DNA of 64,000 nt from Lepiota brunneoincarnata (taxonomy: Eukaryota; Basidiomycota; Agaricomycetes; Agaricales; Agaricaceae), in contig JAEBUN010000002.1 in the NCBI GenBank assembly GCA_023014365.1, positions 3,534,001-3,598,000 of the forward strand. Reading direction: 5' to 3'. The notes below the pieces were generated by a model. The model saw only the letters and a program-made list of their open reading frames with translations, was not told the DNA's origin and did no database searches. Below are positions 47,140 through 58,506 of this stretch, piece by piece. Position 1 is the first letter of the stretch, and the number at the start of each line of letters is the position of its first letter. A program made the position numbers and the translations under genes.

Positions 47140-47849
47140 TGTTATGATCCATGCTCCTTCTGTATCCAAGGATAACTGGAGATGGCCTTCAATCACTCTA
47201 CAAGGTGTCCAAGACGGTTGGCCTTGCAGAGCTTAGTGGATCATGCTCAATGAGATAATGAGGGAACATGCCAAGTTAAGGCAGAGAGGGTTAACAACTG
47301 CTGTTAACAAGATTAAAGCTTGAGGCTTTAATCCCTACTTGTACAGGCCTTATATACCTATGAGATACTATATACTCGTTATAGGTTATTGGGCTGTTCT
47401 ACTTGTCCTGTGCAGTCTTGACCATGATGCACATCCTAGCTGATGGCATCCTACTGTTATTTATATATTACAATGAGTCAGTGTCCTCATTCTCCATTCC
47501 ACTGCTGTGTGATGTTCCATCGCTTTCCTCTGACTCATAATTCTCTTCTCCCAATTCTATCTCCATGGATTCTCTTCCATTCTTGTTCTCCATTCTCTCG
47601 GTGCTTCCATCTGTATTGGAGGTTGGATTGGTTGATCCATGGCTATCTTCTTCATCCTCGGGGTATTCCAGAATATCCTCCAGAGTTATCTCCATTCCTG
47701 CTTCTCTTGCCATGTCCTGCATGGTGTTGTAATATTCCCCTTTTTTGTCTTCATATTCCTGTGCTCGCAACTGGTCTGTGGTTTCCTGTACCCATCTTGT
47801 AAAGTTGAATAATTGTTCTTGTTCCTCTCGATCCAGACTGTTCATAACA
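47140..47849 (-). mobile_element. Solo LTR family C (710 bp), CCCAG target duplication
   Basis: Inverted relative to 28019-28730. Starts TGTTATGATCC, ends TTCATAACA on the forward strand, flanked by CCCAG (47135-47139, 47850-47854). About 94% identical by eye in the coding half. Confidence 0.9.
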
Positions 47850-47875
47850 CCCAGTGGTTGTTTCACCAACCACAC
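47468..47875 (-). CDS. Acidic ORF inside solo LTR family C, copy 2
   Basis: Open from flanking DNA through the LTR edge to the same stop as copy 1. Sequence matches the ORF at 28018-28401, with changes such as E-to-K and D-to-N that look like G-to-A transitions. Real coding begins at the LTR edge (47849); the first residues belong to the insertion site. Confidence 0.5.
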   Translation of the reverse strand: MWLVKQPLGVMNSLDREEQEQLFNFTRWVQETTDQLRAQEYEDKKGEYYNTMQDMAREAGMEITLEDILEYPEDEEDSHGSTNPTSNTDGSTERMENKNGRESMEIELGEENYESEESDGTSHSSGMENEDTDSL

Positions 47876-48213
47876 TTGCCCCTTTGTTTGTTCATGTTAG
47901 CACTGTTTTGATTGTGTTTTGATTGTGTTTTGGTTTTGTTTCAGCACCTTTCACGTGCTGAAGAGTCTAGTTCTCTCCACCCTACCACCATCACTGCTAT
48001 GACATACCACACCCTACCGCCACCACTACTGTGACATATTGCACCCTACCACCATCGCTACTGTGACATATTGCACCCTACCACCATTGCTACTATGACA
48101 TTACTGTAACCCTACTGTGTCTGCTGTAGTTATAAAATGGATTTGCAGAAGAAAACTTGAGTCTGAGCCTAACTGATAATATTTGGGGTGGTTGATCCAC
48201 TTGAATCCCAGGG

Positions 48214-48599
48214 TGTTACCCGGGTTAGGGGTTCACTCTTGAGTAGTACAGGGTTCAACACAGGATGTCTATACAGACTTGGTCCTGTCCTACTAGGTGT
48301 GACTTGGAGACAACAGAGCACTATAGTTCCAGCCGGTTTAGAGGCAAAGAGGTATAGGAGGCAAGAACTTTATAACACTAAGATAAGGATACAAGGTATT
48401 GTACTGTATCCTTATATACTTCTAAGTGTGGCTGTACTCCTACTATAATAGTCTGGACCAGAGTAACTATGAGTTAGAGATAAGAAACATGAGGCATATA
48501 CTAAGAATAGTCCTTCTGATGTACACTACTGATGGTTTCATAGTGACATGGGAATATAAGCTAAAAATAACTGTCCTTCTGATAAGACTTCTGATAACA
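48214..48599 (-). repeat. Chromovirus 3' LTR
   Basis: 386 bp, about 97-98% identical by eye to the 5' LTR at 55771 (roughly 9 differences). Carries the same AACACTAAGATA segment at 48374-48385. Confidence 0.95.
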
Positions 48600-48619
48600 T
48601 TAGGTCCATTTCTAAAGTT

Positions 48620-49748
48620 GTTTTCCATTACAACTTGTTAGTTTCCTTCTTCTGGGTATTCGGCTAAGTAATTTGGCTTGTAGTAATCGATTTGAGGTTG
48701 GTCGGTGGAGTCTGGTCAAGGGGGAACGACAGGAGAGAAGGTGGGAGTGGGAGTTCTGTGGAGATTGAGTACAGTGGCAGTTTCTGGGGATGGAGGTTGT
48801 CCTGGATAGAAGATGTTGTACAAGAGGCGTTGCACAGTGGGGATATCTATATTTGATGCAATTGTAAGAGTAATGCCCTGGGGCATATTGTTTGCATCCG
48901 AGGCATGCAAATTGGGGGCAGTCCATGGCCCAGTGTCCGGTATGTCTACATTGGATGCAGACTGATCTGTTGGTGGTTCAGGGGTTGGTTCATGTGTGAA
49001 TGGGGTTGGGGGAGTTCCAAATTGGGATGTTGTTATTGGTGATGGTGTGGGTGGTGTTCTTGGTGGGGGTGAGAAGTCTGAAGGGATTTCTGATGTTGGC
49101 AGGCTTCTTTCCCTTGCTGGGGATGGTGGCAATGATTGTGGCAGTGGTTGTCATGGTAGTGGTGGGGATGGTTGTGGTGGGGGGCTGCAAGGTATGTACC
49201 TCATCTTGTTTGGGTAAGTTCTTTGACACCTCGGACATGAGGCTTGATCTTGAGTGGAGAAGTCACTTGAGTGATTCTGCCCAGGCATGTTGCATATTGT
49301 ACGCAGTAATGAGAGCCTTAGTCTGTCATACATGGTGGGTATAGTCGTACCAGAGTTGTCGGTTATATTCTGAAATTGAAGTGTGTTCCAATTTAGTCGT
49401 AAAGGCTCCATTGGTGGCAGCCTCCCACAGATCTCTGTCAGAAGGCTGATCTGGTCCATGTGGTCATACTCTAGCTGTATGGTATCTAAGGGAGGTGGCT
49501 AGGGCAATTGTTGGTTCTGGGGTGGCATTGGGGTTGGGGGTCTCATCTCTGAGAGAGGCATATGCAGCGGTGAAGGTGTGAGAGGGATTGTTGGGAGATG
49601 GGGCTGGAATGGGAGTTGTCTGAAGTGTAGTATGTTCGACACTTGCATTGTTGATGATGATGATAGAGGATGATGAGGAAGTTGGGGAGGGTGTTGTTGA
49701 GAAAGGGGGAGTGATTTGGGGGTGAGTGAGGTTGAGGTTCATGGGCAT
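48620..49748 (-). pseudogene. Extra ORF after pol with two zinc knuckles
   Basis: Starts with MPMNLNLTHPQITPP four bases after the pol stop and runs through Thr/Ser-rich and helical parts (LWEAATNGAFTTKLEHTSIS) to a cysteine region at 48960-48860. There CIQCRHTGHWAMDC and CLGCKQYAPGHYSYNC fit CX2CX4HX4C and CX2CX6HX4C. Two TGA stops and one frame change interrupt about 370 residues. Such knuckles bind RNA or single-stranded DNA. Canonical Tf1/sushi elements have no gene here; identity unknown. Confidence 0.6.
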
Positions 49749-49751
49749 CTT

Positions 49752-52700
49752 TTAAGTACATTTGGTGTGGGAGCGGAGTTGTCTTTGGTAGGTTCTGGTG
49801 GGTTCCTGCTTTTTCTGGAGAATTCCATGAGCTTCTTTATACTCGGTTAGGTATTCTTTGGTGTTTGTGTGGAGTGTTTTGTTGGTGATCCATTTGTTCT
49901 CCGTGTGGGAGTATCCTTTCCTATTTGACATAGTATTGAAGTTTTCCACGATATCGGTGGTGATTTAGAATGGCTTCTATTTCATATTCTTCTTCTTCAT
50001 TGATGATGTCTAGGTGGTGGTGGAGTCAGGTAAGATCCATATGCTTCTGTTTTGGTATATGGGGTTAGAAGATTTTGGTGGAATACTGGATGTATCTTCC
50101 ATTTGATTGGAAGTTTTAGTTTGTATGTGAGTGGTGATAAGACTTCTGATATAAGGAAAGGTCCTAGTCTTTTTGGGGATATTTTGTTGGAGATGAAGAG
50201 GAGTTTGAGGTTCTTGGCTTCTAGCCATACTTTTTGATGTGTTTCAAGGGGTTTGACAGTTCTTCTGGTTCTTTGTTTCATAATATCAGCGGAGAGTTGA
50301 TGTGCTGCATGTGCTTCTTTTCTGGCATCATCAAGGAGTCTGATGTGTTCATCTACTGATGGAAAGTTTGATGTTTCCATTACCATGGGTATTGGTGGAG
50401 GGTTGTATCCCATGATTAGTTCAAATGGGGATTTCTGCCTTGAGGCATGTATTTTGGAGTTGTGTGCAAACTTGGCAATAGGCAGGGTTTCTGACCAGTC
50501 AAGGGGGTTACTGGTGCAGTATATGGTGAGATAGGTCTCGATTTCTTGGTTATATTGTTTCAGTAGAACCATCTGTCTGGGGATGGTATGCGGTTGAGAA
50601 TGCTTATTGGATGTTTAAGCATTTGGCTAGCTCTCGGAGGGAGTTGGTGGCAAATCTAGGGTCTCGATCTGATATGATCTTGTCGGGTAATCCAAACCTA
50701 GTGAAGACTTTTTCTATTAATAGTCGTCCAATGTTGTTGGTGTTTGATCAATCTGAGGTTGGGATGAAAATTACCCCCTTCATAAGGCCATGGTCCACCA
50801 TGGACAATATTGCATTATGGCCGGCGCTAGGCAGTAGACCAGGTGATAAGATCCCATGAGATCTGGGCAAATGGGCATCTGGAAGATGATTGTGGGATCA
50901 GTTGAGTCATTGCACAATCCAGTCTGCGTATAATTTTGTGTTGCTGACACTCTGGACAGCCTTTGACATAGTTCTTTATGAACATCGACATTCCTGGCCA
51001 ATATACTTCTTTCTTGGCAAGGCGGTATGTTTCCTGTTCTCCAGGGTGGCCATGTGTAGGGTGGTCATGGTATCTTGCAATGACATCGCATCTGAGTTGG
51101 AGGTCTTCTGGAATGATGATGCATTCTTGGAACGTGAGGAGTGGACCATTTGGGATCGGGACTCTTCCGAAGTCTTTATTGGTGGTGTTAGGGTGGGTTT
51201 CCTTTAGGTGTTTGAATGCTTCGGTGGTTCTAGCATCATATTTGGGTGATTCTGTGATTCTTTCTTGGAGTTCCATATTAACGGTGGTGATAATGAGGTG
51301 TTCTGGGAGTACTGTGATCAGGTTTTGATCTTCTATGTCAGCGGCAGCAACAAAGAGGTTGTTTGGAAGCATGGTGACATCTTCAGTTATTGTTATCCTC
51401 ATCAGGGATGTGGTCTGGACATCTTGATAGAGCGTCTGGTGCAGGAATCTTTGATCCTGGGACGTGTTCTAACTTGAAGTTGTAGTCAGTGAGGGTCTGG
51501 ACCCATCGTGCTTGTCAGCAGTTGATTTTCTGTGGTTTATGCCAATATGTGAGATTTTGGTGGTCCATTCTGATATGGACAGTATGGGGGCTGCCAAGGA
51601 GGTAGTGACACCATTATTCAAGGGCTTCGGATAATTGCGAGGAGTTCCCTGTTGTAGATATCGTAATTGTGTTCCACTGGTCCGAATGTCTTTGAATAGA
51701 ATGATACAGGTTTCCGTACTCCAGTTGATGTCATGTTGGTACAGGACAGCTCCTGATGCGAATTTGGAAGCATCGGCTTCTATTTCGAAGGGTTTTGTGG
51801 AGTCAGGCATGAGGAGTACCAGTTCCTTTAAGAATTCGTTTTTGAGTGTTTCGAATGCTTTTTGTTGCTCTTCTTTCCATTCAAATTTGTTTGATTTGGA
51901 TAGGAGTTGGTTAAGGGGTTTGGTGTGGTGGGAGTAGCTGCGGATGAACTTCCGGTAGAAGTTACAGAATCCTGATGAATTTCCAAATGTGTCAGACTGT
52001 TTTTGGCACTGGCCAGTCTTCTATTCCCTTGAGTTTTCCTGGGATCCATTTTGATTTCATCAGGCGTGATGATCATGCCGAGATATTCGAGTCATTGTTT
52101 GTTGAACTTGCATTTCTCTGTTTTGAGGTAGAGGTCATTTTCCTGCAGGATTTGCAGGACTTTTTCTGTAAGTTGGTTGGTTTCTTCCTGGGTTTTACCA
52201 TAGATTAGGATATCATCCATATAGGTGATGATTCCTCCTTTCTCCATTATTTCAGAGAATAGTGTGTCCATCATATGTTGGAACATTGCGGGACTATTGC
52301 AAAGTCTGAAAAACATGATAGTCAGTTTGAAAAGACCTATGGGAGTCTTGAACACTGCTTTCCATTGATCGCCATCTTTGATTCTGATGTTATTGTATCC
52401 TAGGTGGATGTCAAGCTTAGTGAAGTACTTAGCTCCTTTGAGTTTGTCCATGATAGAGGAAATCATGGGGATTGGGTAGGTGTTTTTGACCATATGGTTG
52501 TTTAGATAATGATAGTCTTGGCATGGTTGGAGGTCTCCTCCTTTCTTGGCAATGAAGAAGAAGGGTGATGCCATAGGGGATTTTGAGGGGTGGATGTACC
52601 CTTTTCGGAGGTTTTCGTCTATGAATTCTTTTAGTGCTTTTCTTCAGCAGGTGCCACTTGATAAGGTTTCATTGATTTTGCTTCGAATGTTGGTTTTAGT

Positions 52701-53420
52701 TTGATTTCATAATCAAATGTTCTTGATGGTGGGAATCACTCAGAGGCTTTCTTATTGAATATTTTAGCCCATTGGGCAAATCTCTGAGGGATCTCGGGTG
52801 GTTCCTTGTTTGATTCTGGTTGTTTTCCTTTTTGGTTTGCCAATTTTGTTGGATTGTGTTGCTCATTGTGGAGCGTTGTGGTGTGTGTCGCTTTGGCATT
52901 TACTTCTAATGGGGTTAGAAGCATCAGGTTCATTTCTCTTTCTAAAGAGAAGGTGTCAAGGTCAACGTTTGACAGGTTGATGTATTCTTCGGGGTTTTCC
53001 TCAGGTTGAGAGGTTTTTCCAGCCATTATGTCCATGGCGATGGAGTTGAGTTTGACGGGTCATCATAGGGTTCTGAGGAGTTTGGAAAAGTCTTGGTGAT
53101 CAATTTGGGGTTTCCAAGAGAATGTCTTGGTCTTCCAGTTGATGTCGGGATTGTATTGTTCCAACCAGGGAAATCCGATGATGAGGTCTTTTTCACCACT
53201 GTTTGTGACTATACGCTTCTAGCGTGCAATCTCTTCCATCAATGATGGTTCTGATTTTAATGTATTCATGGATCTTGCCATGTTGATTGTCAGTTCCGTC
53301 AATGTTGCTGAGAGGGATTGGTTGGTCCAGCCATTTGGTTTGATAACCATGTCATTCAATGACTTTGTGGGATATGAAATTCCCTTGGGCTCCTGAGTCT
53401 ATCAGGGTGGTGATGGCCAC
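49752..53420 (-). pseudogene. Chromovirus Pol: protease, RT, RNase H, integrase, chromodomain
   Basis: Protease LIDSGAQGNF lies near 53400. RT runs from about 52620 to 52092, with [15 protein letters not shown] and the YMDD motif. RNase H is at 51810-51469 (EIEADASKFASGAVLYQ). Integrase starts with an HHCC finger (HPGEQETYRLAKKEVYWPGM, CPECQQHK) at about 51160-50950 and continues through 50572-49997. A chromodomain (NHHRYRGKLQYYVK, then KGYSHTENKW after a one-base shift) lies at about 49990-49860. Internal TGA codons at 52094-52092, 52738-52736 and 51517-51515 sit where Arg is expected. Chromodomains direct integration to marked chromatin. Confidence 0.88.
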
Positions 53421-53639
53421 GGGTTTTGATGTCTGTTCACTCCAAATCTCAATGGGTAGGAAATGGGATCGTTTATTCAGGGATAGTCGTAATTGTACAG
53501 AATTTATCGAGAAAATGTCCTTCTGGGAGTGAGAGTATGAAATGTCCTTCTGAGTTCTGGAATGTGCAGGGGCACATTGATCGACAGTGTTCCTTTTTAA
53601 AAATCCTGGAATGGATGCATCTCCAGATCCTCAGCTAGT

Positions 53640-55400
53640 GCAGAGTGGAGCTCTTGTTGGAGTTCAGGGTTGAGGTCATCAACCATTTGGCACATCTGAG
53701 ATGCGACTTCTGTGACAGCAAGGGAGTACTTGCATTGTGGTGATTGTTGGGCATTCTGGTTTGGAAATCCAGGGACGAGTGTTTTGTTGTCCAGGGAAAG
53801 GATGATTGGGGTTTCTCACAGGGCGAGGGGGGTTAGGTATGCATTCCTGGGAAGCATCTAGCTGGTGGTTGTTGTGGGCATTTACTAACCCAGTGGTCCT
53901 TAGCTCCGCATCGGAAGCATTCCTGGTTCTGATATGATTTCATTTATTGTCCAGTGACAACAGGCATCTAACTCCAATGATTCTTGAGTGGAGTCTTCTT
54001 CAGCATATTCTGGTTGGGGTATTTCAGGATAAGGATCTTCGAATCCTTCTTCTACTGTGGCATGGTCTATTTCCATGGCATGTGGGTCTCATGGGGTGAA
54101 ACGTGGAGCATTGCTTCTTTGGTAGAATTGTGCATAGGGCACACTGTTGTTTGGTCAGGTTTGATCCATGGTTTGGTTGGTATTGGTTCCTTTGAGGGAA
54201 CAGTGTTTCTGGGTGTGCCGTATAGGGTGTTGATTCTGTGGAAGTTGTCATCGAGTTTGTTGGCTTAGGGTATACCAAGCAGTGATGGTTGTCAGAGGGT
54301 TCTCCGATTTGTCAATCTTCATTGCAATGCGGCAATCGATTGCTTTATGATAGAGGTCGATCAGGGTTCGATCTTCATTAAGTCCAGATTGACGGATGAG
54401 TTCTTTGAACTGAGCGTTGAACTCAGTCATCGGTTTGCCTGCTTGGTGCAGGGTTTGAAGTCTGGTATGCATGTATGCATGTTCATCTGCCGGAGTGAAG
54501 TCAGCTCTAAGCCAGGCAGTGAAGTCGTCCCATGACTCTATGGCTATTGGTTGTCCTTGTTGGGTTTGAGCATTCCTCTCATGGAGGTATTGTCTGGCCC
54601 AGGCTCGGGCATCTCCTGATTGCATCATCGAGAGGATGAACAGGGTTCTGGTGAGGTTGGTATTGTATGTGGTTGCGTTAGCAAGCACATAGACTTCACA
54701 TTGGAAGATCCAGTCTTCAAAGAGTCTTCTAGTTCCATTGAAGGCGATGGGTTTGAGGAGTCCTAACTCCTTTGGGGTATGTGCAGCAGCCATTATTTGT
54801 AATTGTCCAGGTGGTGGCGGCAGTGGTTGCAGTGGTTGCAGTGGTTGTACAGGTGGTGCCAGTAGGGCTAAAGGTTGTACTGATGTGGATAATGCAGGGT
54901 GGTTGAGGATCAGGGTCCGATTGGTTGTTGTCGGTGATGTAGATGTCTGAGTCGTTGTCTGCTGGGGGAGTTCTTCCTTGATTTACTGTGTATTTGTGGC
55001 ATGTAAGTGGATTTTCTTCTGATTGGGAAAGTTCTCTTGGTTGCTTAAGGGCATATTCGAGTTTTTGAAGTTTGTAATCGTTTAATAGGTCTACTTTGGC
55101 ACGATATTCTTCAGCTCTTTTGCAATTCTTTTCTTCTTGTTTGTAGTGTTCTTTTAATTCTTTTTCATGTTGTATTCTTTGTTGTTCTACTAGTTCTTCA
55201 GCAAAACTTGTTTGAGTACATGTTGATGTACTTGGAGTGGGTGAATTGAATGGGGATGGGGGATAAAATGGGGACGGTGTTTGTGTGGGGATAGGATTTC
55301 TTCTGGGATCTGGATTTTAGGTTCCTGATCCTGAGATTCTACTTCTCAATTTGGGAGGAGGTGATGGAGTTTCTCAGGCTGAGAACTTCTTTGGAGGCAT
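53640..55400 (-). pseudogene. Chromovirus Gag with zinc knuckle
   Basis: Begins near 55400 (MPPKKFSA) with a Pro-rich part broken by TGAs, then a coiled-coil segment near 55200-55020 (QHEKELKEHYKQEEKNCKRA). Next comes an open 181-codon capsid frame (54793-54248), which contains PIAFNGTRRLFEDWIFQCEV, and a CX2CX4HX4C knuckle at about 53925-53880 (CFRCGAKDHWVSKC). Gag packages the RNA. Confidence 0.8.
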
Positions 55401-55757
55401 GGTGGCAGTTGTCAGCGATCGATTATCGCTAGAAGAATGAAAAATTGGGTTGCGATGATGGAGATTCCTGAATACAGGTTCCACAATCTGACAACACAAT
55501 AGTGGCAAGGGCACATGATGCATTCGAGTTCTAGGGTGATTATTCAGTAGGCGATGAGGGTGGCAGTGGAGGTGAAGACAAATATGAGTAGGTAAGCCAG
55601 GTCTTCTGGCAGGGAGAGGTTGAGGGATGTAGCGATGGCTACACAGAGAGGCAGTTTTCTTTCGCACATCGTTTTGAACAACCAGAGTACCTTGACGCAT
55701 TCAGTACGTCGGCAGAGCAGAGCAGAGTAGAAGGTGAGCAAGAGATAAGCAGCAGAG

Positions 55758-55769
55758 TATCTTAGTGTT
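55758..55769 (-). promoter_or_regulatory. Putative self-primer binding site
   Basis: One base inside the 5' LTR, the element strand reads AACACTAAGATA, a perfect complement of TATCTTAGTGTT near the predicted RNA 5' end. No tRNA-type site beginning TGG is present here. This is the arrangement of self-priming Tf1-type elements, whose RNA 5' end folds back to prime reverse transcription. Confidence 0.75.
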
Positions 55770-55770
55770 T

Positions 55771-56156
55771 TGTTACCCAGGTTAGGGGTTTGCTCTTGAG
55801 TAGCACAGGGTTCAACACAGGATGTCTATACAGACTTGGTCCTGTCCTACTAGGTGTGACTTGGAGACAACTGGAGCACTATAGTCCAGCCGGTTTAGAG
55901 GCAAAGAGGTATAGGAGGCAAGAACTTTATAACACTAAGATAAGGATACAAGGTATTGTACTGTATCCTTATATACTTCTAAGTGTGGCTGTACTCCTAC
56001 TATCATAGTCCGGACCAGAGTAACTATGAGTCAGAGATAAGAAACATGAGGCATATACTAAGAATAGTCCTTCTGATGTACACTACTGATGGTTTCATAG
56101 TGACATGGGAATATAAGCTAAAAATAACTGTCCTTCTGATAAGACTTCTGATAACA
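55771..56156 (-). repeat. Chromovirus 5' LTR with TATA box
   Basis: 386 bp. On the element strand TATATAAG lies at 55975-55968, and the 12-mer TATCTTAGTGTT (55942-55931) begins 33 nt downstream, where transcription would start. Polymerase II core promoter and terminal repeat function inferred. Confidence 0.95.
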
Positions 56157-56230
56157 CAGGGTGCCACAGGCAGGAAATCATATAAGGAACAGAATTGCCA
56201 ACTTCAATCTTCACAAGCCCACATCTACTA

Positions 56231-57041
56231 TGTCCTCCCCTCTTGATCTTGAGCTCAATAGCATTTTTGAGATGCACCCTGAGTTAGCTGATCAGGTTTG
56301 GCACTTGGTGACCAAACTCAAGCAGCAAGACCAGGTGCAGTTGCCCACCATAACCTTGCCTGGCCCTTCAAAGCAAAACATGGGGAGGTCACAAGATGAG
56401 GATAATAACAAGGTGGATGTGGTGGGTGTGGTGGATAGGGCAGGGCAGCAAGGCAGGGAGGTATGGGAGTAGAGAAGGAAAATGGGGGGGGCAACCCTTG
56501 TGTTTGGTGTCTTAAAGTGAAGCAGCCATACCACCCATCTGACAATGGGTATATGTGCTCTGGACAGATTGTGTGGCTTACAAGTTTACAGGGTGTGGTG
56601 TGACAAGGTGCATTTCATGTGTACAAGCAAAAAGGAAGTGTGAATCTGCAATGGACTTCAGATCAGAAGATCAAATGGCTGAGGCTGTTCTCAATCAGGT
56701 CCCTCAGTACCAGCCAAAGCCCTCACTTTTGGCTCCTGCAGAAGCTTCTACCCCCATTACTGAATCAGAACTCAGTATTGCAGGAGCAATGGAGGGTGTT
56801 CTAAGTTACAGGGTGAACAATTACAAACTTGGGGGTAAGCTAACTCAAGAGGCTAGTGAGTCAAAATCTCAGGTCACATATTACCAAAAATCTAATACAA
56901 AGGTCTGCAGACACTGTCCTGGACAATGACTCTGAAAGGATTGAGCTATCTGAGGAGTATTTCAGATATCAGATGGCTCTTGAAGAGTACTGCTTGAGTG
57001 ACCAGAGGCTCCATGAAGTTTTATTTGGTACTGAATTGTAA
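56231..57041 (+). pseudogene. Gag-like or zinc-cluster gene in the left palindrome arm
   Basis: Opens with MSSPLDLELNSIFEMHPELA and runs 80 codons to 56472. After frame changes come a CVWCLKVKQPYHP stretch and RCISCVQAKRKC (half of a CX2CX6C cluster, about 56600-56650). A further change leads to 56856-57041 (LSEEYFRYQMALEEYCLSDQ). The order suggests one broken protein. The chromovirus insertion at 56157 lies 75 bp before its ATG. The reverse copy at 57456-57925 is in the right arm. Confidence 0.45.
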
Positions 57042-58115
57042 TATCACCTATGGTCTTGGTTGGCCCATTCTTTTGGAAGTCAACTGTGTGAAGTAAGCAA
57101 TCAGTAGCTAAAGAAATAAGTGAATATGAAAGTCATAAAGGTATATCAAGAGAGCCAAGCAATTGACTTGTGAGTATATTCTTCAGAATATATCTATACA
57201 TGGATGTGTGAAGTCATCCAGCTGCTTGACTGACTGAACAGCAGCTGGAGCACTCAAGAGATTCAAGTCATTAGACTAGTAGAATATATCTATATGTGCA
57301 TGTGTGAAGTCATCTAGCTAGAATAGTCAAGAAAGGTCAGTGGCAGCTCAACCGGGTGAACTGACTTTCATATTCACTTATTTCTTTAGCTACTGATTGC
57401 TTACTTCACACAGTTGACTTCCAAAAGAATGGACCAACCAAGACCATAGGTGATATTACAATTCAGTACCAAATAAAACTTCATGGAGCCTCTGGTCACT
57501 CAAGCAGTACTCTTCAAGAGCCATCTGATATCTGAAATACTCCTCAGATAGCTCAATCCTTTCAGAGTCATTGTCCAGGACAGTGTCTGCAGACCTTTGT
57601 ATTAGATTTTTGGTAATATGTGACCTGAGATTTTGACTCACTAGCCTCTTGAGTTAGCTTACCCCCAAGTTTGTAATTGTTCACCCTGTAACTTAGAACA
57701 CCCTCCATTGCTCCTGCAAGTACTGAGTTCTGATTCAGTAATGGGGGTAGAAGCTTCTGCAGGAGCCAAAAGTGAGGGCTTTGGCTGGTACTGAGGGACC
57801 TGATTGAGAACAGCCTCAGCCATTTGATCTTCTGATCTGAAGTCCATTGCAGATTCACACTTCCTTTTTGCTTGTACACATGAAATGCACCTTGTCACAC
57901 CACACTCTGTAAACTTGTAAGCCACACAATCTGTCCAGAGCGCATATACCCATTGTCAGATGGGTGGCATGGCTGCTTCAGTTTAAGACACCAAACACAA
58001 GGGTTGCCCCCCCCATTTTCCTTCTCTGCTCCTATTCCTCCCTGCCTTGCTGCCCTACCCTATCTGCCACACCTGCCACATCCACCTCATTATTATCCTC
58101 ATCTTGTGACCTCCC
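56383..58115. repeat. 1.7-kb inverted repeat with ~750-bp arms
   Basis: Arm 1 is 56383-57134, arm 2 is 57361-58115, about 97% identical by eye. The 226-bp spacer holds two direct copies of AGAATATATCTATA followed by TGTGTGAAGTCATC. A transcript through both arms would form a long hairpin. Arm 2 ends exactly where the LTR-like sequence at 58116 starts. Confidence 0.92.
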
Positions 58116-58506
58116 TGTAAGGGGAACTCCAGGTCATTGCTCACAACCTCAGATTTGGAATTCTGATCCCCAGACTCCCTGCATTCAGAAATGCAATCCC
58201 CAGCCCCTCTGTGTTTGGAAATGCAATTCCTGGCCTCCCAATGCTCAGAAATCCGACTCCCAGCCCTCCTGCATCTGGAAATCCAATTTCCAGCTTCCCT
58301 GGACCCAGAAATCTGTCCCCCAGCACCCCAGTGCTCGGAATTCCCTCCTACACCCCTCCTACCCAGTCTGTGCACAGACCATTGCTGTATATAAGTAGCA
58401 TAGGTACCAATTACAATTGGCACTCAAATATCAAATTGGTTCTGGCCCCTTACTCCCCTAACATTCTCCAGTTATCTTCAGATACAAAAGGAGCAAGGAT
58501 CATAAC
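58116..58506 (+). mobile_element. LTR-like sequence with minisatellite and TATA box
   Basis: Starts TGTAAGGGGAACTCC (as the solo LTR at 12854) and ends GGATCATAACA. Its last 43 bp match the end of solo LTR family C. Five units of about 38-40 bp (GGAAATCC/GAAATGCAATYCC) lie at about 58155-58350, and TATATAAG is at 58388. No target duplication was found, so it may be one end of a rearranged element. Confidence 0.5.

Larger units (their letters stand above)
46565..48208. other. Probable 3' LTR region of gypsy element 2 and minisatellite
   Basis: After the pol tail comes CAGAACC-rich repeat sequence (46619-46680). An LTR-like stretch starting TGTTATCATTTTGC near 46705 follows, with TGTATATAAAG near 47003. 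A solo LTR of another family (47140-47849) interrupts it. At 47977-48108 a unit of about 32 bp (CACCCTACCACCATCRCTAC) is repeated four times. Without the 5' LTR the boundaries cannot be fixed. Confidence 0.4.
48214..56156 (-). mobile_element. Full-length chromovirus (Tf1/sushi-like Ty3/gypsy), decayed
   Basis: Two 386-bp LTRs, TGTTAC..GATAACA, flank 7.17 kb, and the whole is flanked by CAGGG (48209-48213, 56157-56161). Order on the reverse strand: Gag, protease, RT, RNase H, integrase, chromodomain, then an extra ORF. A chromodomain after integrase defines chromoviruses. Coding is broken by many stops, chiefly TGA. Confidence 0.95.

Noticed and set aside
48996..49344. Forward-strand Gly/Val-rich ORFs over the chromovirus 3' region
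   Set aside because: They are antisense to the Thr-rich part of the extra ORF and have no independent support.
55744..55770. tRNA primer binding site next to the chromovirus 5' LTR
   Set aside because: The site does not begin with TGG and matches no tRNA 3' end that I can recognise; the 12-nt self-complement explains it better.
58116..58506. Solo LTR with target duplication
   Set aside because: Ends look like LTR ends but flanks CTCCC and GGGGG do not match, so a simple insertion is not shown.
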